The translations under genes were made by a program, and so were the position numbers. The notes below the pieces were generated by a model. That model saw only the letters and a program-made list of their open reading frames with translations, had not been told where the DNA came from and made no database searches. From positions 1 to 30,582 of IMG/VR virus record IMGVR_UViG_3300032293_001018: DNA of 30,582 nucleotides. One strand, given 5' to 3'. The first letter of the stretch is position 1; each line of letters begins with the position of its first letter. Origin of the DNA: a virus. This document shows positions 6,816 through 13,309 of this stretch, in pieces.

Positions 6816-9800
6816 ATGGGATTTCGTATAGAAGCGCCTAAACAAGACGGTAACGCCAGGTTCAATACTCTAAAAGTTAATCTAAATGAAAATAATTTAG
6901 CTACTAGAGTAGTTGTTGTAGACGGAGAAGGTAATTTTTATTACGGAAGCGGCGGCGGAGGTGGCACTGGTGGAACAAATGGTACTTCTGGCGTAAATGG
7001 AACAAATGGTACTTCTGGTGCAAATGGATCCTCAGGTACTTCAGGAACCGGTTTTAATACGATAGCTAATCCTTTACAAGGCAGATTACTAATTTCTGAT
7101 GGTAGTGTTAATCGTGCGTCTGCTTCAGCAGCTTTATTTTATGATACTGGAAGTTCTACTTTACAAGTTACAGGATCGTTAGTAACAGATAATTTAACAG
7201 TTAATGCTGATGTATTTGAATTTACAGGTTCAATTAATATAAGTGGATCTTTAACTACTGATCAACTAGTAGTAAATGCTGATGTATTTGAGTTTACAGG
7301 ATCATTAAAAGTAAGCGGCAGTATTAGTGGTTCACTACATGGCACATCAAGTTGGGCTGTGAGCGCTTCTTGGGCACCTAATGCTGAACAAGCAGCAACT
7401 GCATCTTTTGTAACTGCATCAAATGTTTGGGGACCATTTGGTTCTAATAGTATAAGAAGTGCATCATATGCAGCAACAGCATCTTCGGCAGACAATTTTT
7501 ATATTAGAGCAGATAGATTTGAATTTACAGGATCTCTTGAAGTTGATGGAGGGATTACTGGTTCTTTATTAGGTACAGCTTCTTATGCAATTACTGCATC
7601 GCATGCTTTAAATGTAGTAGGAACCGCAAGTTGGGCTTATAATGCATTAACTGCATCTTCTGCTGATGATTTTTATATACGAGCAGATGTATTTGAGTTT
7701 ACTGGTTCATTAAGAGTTAGTGGTAGCATTACTGGTTCATTATTAGGAACCGCAAGTTATGCAATTACAGCTTCGCACGCATTAAATGCAGTAGGTACAG
7801 CATCTTGGGCATATAATGCTTTAACAGCATCCTCAGCAGATGATTTTTTAGTTAGAGGTACTTTAACTGCTCAAACAATTGTAGCCCAAGTAATTACTTC
7901 TAGTACGCAATATATAACTGGATCGACTATATTTGGCTCTCAACAATCTAATACACATCAATTTACAGGATCAGTTTCTATAACTGGAAGTTTAACAGTA
8001 GATAATCTAACTGTTTTAGCAGATGTGTTTGAATTCACAGGATCGGTAATAGTTGATGGTGGAATTACTGGTTCACTATATGGTACTTCAAGTTGGGCTG
8101 TAAGTGCATCATGGGCACCAGCTGCAACTCAATCAGATACAGCGTCTTTTGTTACAGCATCTAATGTATGGGGACCATTTGGATCAAATAGTATAAGAAG
8201 CGCATCGTATGCAGCAACAGCATCATCAGCAGACGATTTCTATATTAGAGCAGATGTATTTGAGTTTACTGGTTCATTAAGAGTTAGTGGAAGTATTACA
8301 GGATCATTATTAGGAACTGCTAGTTATGCTCCAAATATATATAACACAGATGGAGAATTAACAGGAAATAGAACAATAAGTGCTAGTTTTTATAGTCTTA
8401 GTGTAATTTCTACTAAATCAACTGGTTCAACATTTACAGTATCACACATACAAACCCAATCAAATGCTACAGATACAGCAGATATTGGGATGCAAGTTTC
8501 TTATAATCTTAGTGCATCATCAGCAACTAATCAACTTGTAGCAAGAGCATTTCAATTAAGTGTAGCAAATAATTTAACTGGTAGTGGAATTTTACAAAAT
8601 TTAAGAGTATTTAATTTAGCAGCTTTTTTTGGTACAGGAACAACAACTAGTGATGCAGATTTAGTTTATTTAGAAAGAGGTAATCTTACAGGAACTATAA
8701 ATAATTATAGAGCTATAAGAATAGCTAATTTTACAGGAACTAATAGAGGCGGTATTGCAATAGCTGCAATAGGCGGTACTGGTAATGCCGCTTATGTAAA
8801 TATGGGAAGTATAGTAATCCCAAATGGTAGATGGGGTATATATCAATCCGAAGTAGCTATTAGTAACTATTTTGAAGGAAATTTTTCAATAGGAACTACT
8901 CAAACAGGTTCTTATAAATTACATGTTATAGGTAATACTGGAATATCTGGAAGTTTAACAGCTACAGGATCTATTTTCTTTCCTAGTCTTATTGAATCTC
9001 CTGAAACTAATGTAGTTTTAGTAAACACTTCAACTGGTCAATTACATTATACTGCATCTTCTGCTTTAATACCACTTACAGCATCTTATGCTTTAACAGC
9101 ATCTCAAGCATTAACTGCATCTTCTGCTGATGACTTTTATATACGAGCAGATGTATTTGAATTTACAGGATCATTAAAAGTAAGCGGTAGCATTAGTGGT
9201 TCACTACATGGTACTTCTAGTTGGGCTATAAGTGCTTCTTGGGCACCTGCAGCAGCACAATCAGACACCGCATCATTTGTAACAGCATCAAATGTCTGGG
9301 GACCTTTTGGTTCTAATAGTATTATAAGTGCATCATATGCAGCTACTGCATCTTCCGCAGATGATTTTTACATAAGATCTGATGTGTTTGAATTCACAGG
9401 TTCACTAAGAGTTAGTGGAAGTATTACAGGATCATTATTAGGTACTGCTAGTTTTGCTACAACTGCTTCATACGCTTTAAATGCAGGATCAGCATTTCCT
9501 TTTTCAGGATCTGCAGTTATAACAGGAAGTCTTGTAATAACAGGTTCCAGTTCTAGTACAAGTTATTTACTTAATGCATCTGGCACATCAAAATTAACAA
9601 CTATACATGTTGAGAATTTAAAAAATCCAGCTATTGGAGCAAGTGGCCAAATAGACGTATTTGTTGTAAATAATCCAGGAGATGCTGGATATCAAAAATT
9701 ATCAATTTTAGCTGGAGGAAGTCCATACTCAACAGTATTAAGAACATCAGGTGAGGGAGGTGGAAGCAGAGGTATGATACTTGATGCATCTGGCCCTGGA

Positions 9801-10898
9801 GGAGAAATATATTTTGGTACGAGTAATGTAAATAGATGGTTAATTAGCGGTACATATAATGCTTCAGGATCTGGCCATATATTTCCAATTGGGGATGGTC
9901 TTTATGATATAGGAAATCCTAGTGCAAAAGTTGCAAATTATTATGGATTAAGAAGTTATATATCAAATTTATTAAGTGTAACAGGATCTGTATTAATTTC
10001 AGGAAGCTCAACAATAACAGGATCATTAAGAGTCAGTGATGGTATTACAGGATCTTTATTTGGTACTGCTAGTTTTGCATTAACTAGCTCAAATGTATTA
10101 GGAGGAACGACTAATTATATACCTATATGGAATGGACAAACTGTTTTATCAAGTAGTGCAGTTTATCAGTCTTCTGGTAATTTAGGTATTGGATTAACAA
10201 ATCCAACTTCAACAATACACATCTCAGGAAGCGCAAATGCTACACTAGGTCTTAGAATAGAAAACGCAAATTCTTCTAATGCAGATGCATTTTCATCATT
10301 TCAAGCTGGTAGTAGTGTAGCTAATAATAGATTTATAAATGTGGGTTATGCAGGTCAAGGAGTTATTTTACAAGGTGCTTACAGACCAACAGGAAGTTTT
10401 ATAGTTTCTAATGGTAACGGTGGACTTAACTTCTTAGCAACAGGTAGTGGTAATAATGCGCATATAAGATTCTTTACATCTGCTACAACTGTAGGGGGCG
10501 CAGAAAGAGTAATAATATTAGATAGCGGATATGTAGGTATAGGAACATCAACACCGGCGTATCCTTTAGATGTTAATGGAACTGCTAGGGTTACTACATT
10601 AATTGAAACTTCTACAAGAACACTAAAAGAAAATATACAATCTTATTCAACTGACTTAGAGAAGTTTAAAAACCTAAATCCTGTTTCATTTAATTGGAAA
10701 GATACTAAAAAAGAAGACATAGGTTTAATAGCAGAGGAATTAGAAGATTTATTCCCTGAATTTGTATCTAAAGATGATACTGGCACTCCTATAGGTATAC
10801 AATATGGAAAACTAGGTGTTATATTTATAAATGTAATAAAGGAGCAACAAAAAAGAATAGAGATATTAGAGAATCAAGTTAAACAATTAATTAAGTAG
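6816..10898 (+). CDS. Large tail fibre with collagen-like segment, modular repeats and C-terminal S74 chaperone domain
   Basis: A 1360-residue fibre. The N-terminal ~40 residues (MGFRIEAPKQDGNARF...) are a probable anchor. Residues 44-79 are a Gly run followed by about ten collagen-like GXY triplets (GTN, GTS, GVN, GAN). The body repeats a module (ADVFEFTGSL-x-V-x-G-x-ITGSLLGTAS...) in eight versions separated by Ala/Ser/Thr-rich stretches with the block NVWGPFGSNSI. Later it shows NLGIGLTNP and YVGIGTSTP repeats, typical of trimeric fibre shafts. The C-terminal ~95 residues form an S74-type intramolecular chaperone: STRTLKENI with candidate Ser-Lys dyad S1266/K1271, then IGLIAEELEDLFPEFV and a coiled-coil tail. 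Such domains trimerise the fibre and are then self-cleaved. The Asp that usually follows the Ser is Thr here. Its Ser/Thr wealth and position make it a prime glycosylation candidate. Confidence 0.88.
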   Translation: MGFRIEAPKQDGNARFNTLKVNLNENNLATRVVVVDGEGNFYYGSGGGGGTGGTNGTSGVNGTNGTSGANGSSGTSGTGFNTIANPLQGRLLISDGSVNRASASAALFYDTGSSTLQVTGSLVTDNLTVNADVFEFTGSINISGSLTTDQLVVNADVFEFTGSLKVSGSISGSLHGTSSWAVSASWAPNAEQAATASFVTASNVWGPFGSNSIRSASYAATASSADNFYIRADRFEFTGSLEVDGGITGSLLGTASYAITASHALNVVGTASWAYNALTASSADDFYIRADVFEFTGSLRVSGSITGSLLGTASYAITASHALNAVGTASWAYNALTASSADDFLVRGTLTAQTIVAQVITSSTQYITGSTIFGSQQSNTHQFTGSVSITGSLTVDNLTVLADVFEFTGSVIVDGGITGSLYGTSSWAVSASWAPAATQSDTASFVTASNVWGPFGSNSIRSASYAATASSADDFYIRADVFEFTGSLRVSGSITGSLLGTASYAPNIYNTDGELTGNRTISASFYSLSVISTKSTGSTFTVSHIQTQSNATDTADIGMQVSYNLSASSATNQLVARAFQLSVANNLTGSGILQNLRVFNLAAFFGTGTTTSDADLVYLERGNLTGTINNYRAIRIANFTGTNRGGIAIAAIGGTGNAAYVNMGSIVIPNGRWGIYQSEVAISNYFEGNFSIGTTQTGSYKLHVIGNTGISGSLTATGSIFFPSLIESPETNVVLVNTSTGQLHYTASSALIPLTASYALTASQALTASSADDFYIRADVFEFTGSLKVSGSISGSLHGTSSWAISASWAPAAAQSDTASFVTASNVWGPFGSNSIISASYAATASSADDFYIRSDVFEFTGSLRVSGSITGSLLGTASFATTASYALNAGSAFPFSGSAVITGSLVITGSSSSTSYLLNASGTSKLTTIHVENLKNPAIGASGQIDVFVVNNPGDAGYQKLSILAGGSPYSTVLRTSGEGGGSRGMILDASGPGGEIYFGTSNVNRWLISGTYNASGSGHIFPIGDGLYDIGNPSAKVANYYGLRSYISNLLSVTGSVLISGSSTITGSLRVSDGITGSLFGTASFALTSSNVLGGTTNYIPIWNGQTVLSSSAVYQSSGNLGIGLTNPTSTIHISGSANATLGLRIENANSSNADAFSSFQAGSSVANNRFINVGYAGQGVILQGAYRPTGSFIVSNGNGGLNFLATGSGNNAHIRFFTSATTVGGAERVIILDSGYVGIGTSTPAYPLDVNGTARVTTLIETSTRTLKENIQSYSTDLEKFKNLNPVSFNWKDTKKEDIGLIAEELEDLFPEFVSKDDTGTPIGIQYGKLGVIFINVIKEQQKRIEILENQVKQLIK
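7278..7589 (+). repeat. 312-bp in-frame direct repeat, copy A
   Basis: The first of three 104-codon units of equal length in the large fibre gene. Each runs from ADVFEFTGSL to TASYA/TASFA and includes TSSWAVSASWAP and NVWGPFGSNSI. The protein is strongly conserved between copies, while many third codon positions differ. Boundaries were set by aligning the translations by eye. Confidence 0.8.
7509..7682 (+). repeat. 174-bp tandem direct repeat, unit 1
   Basis: A 58-codon unit (ADRFEFTGSL ... TASSADDFYIR) followed directly by a second unit. The last 34 residues before DDF agree with unit 2 except for one Val/Ala change, yet I count 17 synonymous codon differences among those 34 codons. It overlaps the end of 312-bp copy A because both are built from the same smaller module. 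Confidence 0.8.
7683..7856 (+). repeat. 174-bp tandem direct repeat, unit 2
   Basis: Abuts unit 1 with no spacer and encodes ADVFEFTGSL ... TASSADDFLVR. After it the frame passes into a different sequence (GTLTAQTIVAQ). Synonymous differences from unit 1 include Ser codon switches between TCT and AGT, which need more than one base change. Confidence 0.8.
8019..8330 (+). repeat. 312-bp in-frame direct repeat, copy B
   Basis: The second 104-codon unit, from ADVFEFTGSV to GTASYA. It encodes GITGSLYGTSSWAVSASW, NVWGPFGSNSI and SITGSLLGTASYA like the other copies. No indels relative to copies A and C were seen in the translation. Confidence 0.8.
9147..9458 (+). repeat. 312-bp in-frame direct repeat, copy C
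   Basis: The third 104-codon unit, from ADVFEFTGSL to GTASFA. Residues match copy A closely (SLHGTSSWAISASWAP), but codons differ at many third positions. The region between copies B and C holds unrelated fibre sequence, so the three copies are dispersed rather than tandem. Confidence 0.8.
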
Positions 10899-10899
10899 A

Positions 10900-11391
10900 A
10901 TGGCTCAATTACAAAGTACATCTGTTACAGGTTCTTTAGTTGCTACTTCATTAGAAGGAGATAGCTTATTAATTAATGCAGACGTATTTGAACTTACAGG
11001 ATCTTTAAAAGTTTTAGGTAGCATAACTGGATCTTTATTTGGTACTTCTAGTTTTGCAATGACTGCTTCTTATATTGAAGGATCTAATATAAAAGGAATT
11101 TCTGGATTTAGAATAGGAACAGGAAGCATATCAGCTAGTGTTAATATAACTCCTGAAAATTTATTTTTAATTAATTCAGGTTTTACTCAATACTTTAACA
11201 TATCTAGCTCAGGAGATACGGATATATATAGTAATTTATTTATAGTTCGTAATTTTACAACAAAACAACCGGTTTTAACAGTTAGTCAAAGCGTAGTTCA
11301 GATAGCTACACAATCATTTGATCCTACAGGAATAACACAACCAGGATCTATTTGGTTTACTTCTGCGTCTATGTTTGTAGGCTTAGAATAA
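10900..11391 (+). CDS. Short fibre-like protein sharing the ADVFE-TGS module
   Basis: A 163-residue protein starting at ATG 10900, one base after the large fibre's stop. Residues about 25-60 (INADVFELTGSLKVLGSITGSLFGTSSFAMTASY) are a clear copy of the repeat module of the upstream fibre. The rest is a Ser/Thr-rich beta-type sequence ending FTSASMFVGLE. It has no S74 chaperone domain and no collagen segment. It could be a short tail fibre, a fibre tip or collar protein, or a remnant of fibre duplication that has kept its own start and stop. An exact ATATTTATAA lies within the upstream gene at 10821-10830 and might serve it, though that is farther from the start than usual. Confidence 0.7.
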   Translation: MAQLQSTSVTGSLVATSLEGDSLLINADVFELTGSLKVLGSITGSLFGTSSFAMTASYIEGSNIKGISGFRIGTGSISASVNITPENLFLINSGFTQYFNISSSGDTDIYSNLFIVRNFTTKQPVLTVSQSVVQIATQSFDPTGITQPGSIWFTSASMFVGLE

Positions 11392-11408
11392 ACTTATTTG
11401 AACTAAAC

Positions 11409-11418
11409 ATATTTATAA
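11409..11418 (+). promoter_or_regulatory. Late-promoter-like motif ATATTTATAA
   Basis: An exact copy of the recurring word in the 45-bp gap after the short fibre gene, 18 nt before ATG 11437. Sequence and spacing match the copies before sheath and tube. Confidence 0.6.
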
Positions 11419-11436
11419 ACAAACAAAATATATTAA

Positions 11437-12747
11437 ATGGCAACTTGGAAAAAAGTCATAACCTCTGGTAGTCAGGCAGAACTTGCAACATTAGGAGTAG
11501 ATAGTTCACTTACAGTAAATGCTGATGTATTTCAATTTACTGGTTCTATAAGACTTCAAGGAGGGATAACTGCGTCAAATAGTGGGGTGACTTTATTAGG
11601 TACTTCTAGTTGGGCAGTTAGTGCATCTTGGTCACCTGGATCAAATCAATCAGAAACTTCTGTTAATTCTGTAATTACTGATACTACAACAGGAACTGGC
11701 CCTTATTATGTTACTTTTGTAGATGGTACATCAGGTAATAGAGCCATAAGAGTTGATAGTAATACATTAACATTTAATGCTACAACTAATACATTAACTG
11801 TAGCTAACTTAAGCGGTACTTCATCTTGGGCATCAAATGCTTTAATTGCTAGTGCATCTACGGTTACAGATACTACAACAGGTGTTGGTCCTTTTTATCT
11901 TACTTTTGTAGATGGCACAACAGGTAATAGACCGTTAAGAGTTGATAGTGCAACTTTGACTTTTAATGCTACTGATAATTTATTAACTGTAACAGCTTCT
12001 CGCGCTCTTAGTGCATCGACTTCTAATCAAGTAGCAAACTCTTTAACAGCCGGTGCTGGTTTAACTGGAACAACATTTAATGGTTCTGCAGCATCAACTT
12101 TTGATGTTGGAGCAGGCGCATTAATCACGGTTACAGCTGATGCAGTTCAAGTATCTACATCATCTCTTACTACAAATCAAATTCCAAAATTAGGGACTAA
12201 TACTTTAGCAGGATCTAATATATCAGATACTGGCACTCAAGTTCAAATTGCAGCAGGTGCATCTTCTGGTTTAAGTGTAGCTGCAGGTGGTGTAACCGTA
12301 AGTGCAGGAGGTGTAACTGTAACAGGAAATTCTACATTCAATAGTAATTTAACAGTAGCTGGTGACTTAACAGTTGCAGGTACTGCTAGTTTTCAAAACA
12401 CACAAAACTTATTAATTGGAGATAGATTCGCAGCATTAGCTTCAGGATCTACTACATTAACAGAAGGAGGTATTATAATTGTCTCTTCTACTGGTGCCGG
12501 CGGAATGTCTGGTTCTGCTTTTTATTTAGATACAACAAGTGCTGGTAGTTTTGGAAGATTTGCTGTAGCATATAATGTTCACGCATCTGCATCGTCAATA
12601 ACTCCAGACGAATATGCAGTAACTGTAAGAATAACTGGATCAACTAATCCTGTAGATGCAACTCCACCTACTTGGGGTGGCCAAGTATCAGGTCCAGGAA
12701 ATATGTGGATTAATACCGGTACAGGAGATATTTTTATTTATGTTTAA
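11437..12747 (+). CDS. Tail fibre-like protein with WKK-x-ITSGS N-terminal anchor
   Basis: A 436-residue Ser/Thr/Ala/Gly-rich protein. It opens MATWKKVITSGSQAELATL, which matches the start of the second large fibre (MPSWKKIITSGSSDASLAAL), so the two probably share an attachment point. Residues about 27-65 carry the ADVFQFTGS ... GTSSWAVSASW module of the first large fibre. Two internal repeats of about 60 residues follow (VxDTTTGxGPxYxTFVDGTxGNR at about 80-110 and 144-175). The C-terminal part (about 320-436: LIGDRFAALASGSTTLTEGG ... MWINTGTGDIFIYV) looks like a compact globular head with no S74 chaperone. A whisker or short-fibre role is inferred. It is a plausible O-glycosylation substrate. 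Confidence 0.75.
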   Translation: MATWKKVITSGSQAELATLGVDSSLTVNADVFQFTGSIRLQGGITASNSGVTLLGTSSWAVSASWSPGSNQSETSVNSVITDTTTGTGPYYVTFVDGTSGNRAIRVDSNTLTFNATTNTLTVANLSGTSSWASNALIASASTVTDTTTGVGPFYLTFVDGTTGNRPLRVDSATLTFNATDNLLTVTASRALSASTSNQVANSLTAGAGLTGTTFNGSAASTFDVGAGALITVTADAVQVSTSSLTTNQIPKLGTNTLAGSNISDTGTQVQIAAGASSGLSVAAGGVTVSAGGVTVTGNSTFNSNLTVAGDLTVAGTASFQNTQNLLIGDRFAALASGSTTLTEGGIIIVSSTGAGGMSGSAFYLDTTSAGSFGRFAVAYNVHASASSITPDEYAVTVRITGSTNPVDATPPTWGGQVSGPGNMWINTGTGDIFIYV

Positions 12748-12764
12748 AAAAACTTTAATTAGTT

Positions 12765-12977
12765 ATGGCATTTAATTTAAAACAAGTTGTTGTTGCAGGA
12801 GAGTCTACTTCTTTAACAGATACAGGGAAAGCTATAAAATCAAGTGATTTATCTAAAGAAGAATTACAATATCTATTAACACTTCTTAAGAATGCAGATC
12901 TTAAAGGGCATCAAATAGAGATGTTCTATTCAATGATAGTTAAATTACAGAATCAATATATTTTAGTAAATAAATAG
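12765..12977 (+). CDS. Small helical protein between fibre genes
   Basis: A 70-residue protein with ATG 12765 in the context TTAGTTATGG, a start context repeated before several genes here. The N-terminus (MAFNLKQVVVAGESTSL) resembles a degenerate form of the neighbours' WKK-x-ITSGS starts, and the rest is predicted helical (SKEELQYLLTLLKNADLKGHQIEMFYSMIVKLQ). I do not recognise a family. Its size and place between two fibre genes would fit a fibre assembly helper or connector, but this is speculation. It is followed after 6 bases by another small helical gene. Confidence 0.6.
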   Translation: MAFNLKQVVVAGESTSLTDTGKAIKSSDLSKEELQYLLTLLKNADLKGHQIEMFYSMIVKLQNQYILVNK

Positions 12978-12983
12978 TAAGTT

Positions 12984-13226
12984 ATGTTAGATATATTTTC
13001 TATTGATCTCACACAAAATGAGATTCTATTTGTTAGACAGGCGCTAGACCTGGTAACAGTTTCAGGAAAAGATGCAAAATTCCTTGCTAATCTTCAAGTT
13101 AAAATAGAACAGGAGCTTTTAGATATAGAAGCTCAAAAAAGAAAAGAAGAAGAAAAAAAGCAAGTAGAACTACAGCAAATCATTCAACACGAACAGACAA
13201 AATCAACAGGTAAAAAGAACTCCTGA
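12984..13226 (+). CDS. Small coiled-coil protein between fibre genes
   Basis: An 80-residue protein starting at ATG 12984. It has a hydrophobic helical N-terminal half (LTQNEILFVRQALDLVTV) and a highly charged Lys/Glu/Gln coiled-coil C-terminal half from about residue 43 (KIEQELLDIEAQKRKEEEKK). There is no signal peptide. The family is not recognised. Together with the preceding gene it forms a pair of small helical proteins directly before a 1242-residue fibre. By analogy with phages that keep small coiled-coil chaperones next to fibres, an assembly role is possible. Its stop overlaps the first base of a promoter-like motif. Confidence 0.6.
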   Translation: MLDIFSIDLTQNEILFVRQALDLVTVSGKDAKFLANLQVKIEQELLDIEAQKRKEEEKKQVELQQIIQHEQTKSTGKKNS

Positions 13227-13235
13227 TATTTATAA
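13226..13235 (+). promoter_or_regulatory. Late-promoter-like motif ATATTTATAA with an unusually long leader
   Basis: An exact copy of the recurring word, but 74 nt before the next ATG (13310) instead of the usual 13-22 nt. The extra leader contains two stem-loops. Confidence 0.55.
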
Positions 13236-13248
13236 TAGAATAATTTGT

Positions 13249-13291
13249 CGGCCCGAAAGGGAAGTAGGCTTAACATAGTGTTAAGTTTCTA
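13249..13291 (+). promoter_or_regulatory. Structured 5' leader with two stem-loops
   Basis: In the leader of the second large fibre, CCC-GAAA-GGG (13252-13261) forms a hairpin capped by a GNRA-type GAAA tetraloop. CTTAAC-ATAGT-GTTAAG (13269-13285) forms a perfect 6-bp hairpin, which can be extended by TAG (13265-13267) pairing with CTA (13289-13291). It is more GC-rich than its surroundings. No U-run follows, so it does not look like a terminator; translational control, RNA stability or processing are possible. Confidence 0.5.
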
Positions 13292-13309
13292 ACCACAAAA
13301 CGTAGTTGA

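Noticed and set aside
6947-7055. Gly-rich tract considered as a CRISPR-like or microsatellite repeat
   Set aside because: It is in frame and encodes collagen-like GXY triplets of the fibre; there are no spacer-repeat units.
7262-7495. Minus-strand open frame within the fibre repeats (and a similar one at 13270-13509)
   Set aside because: Repeat-derived codon bias keeps the opposite strand open; the translations are low-complexity shadows.
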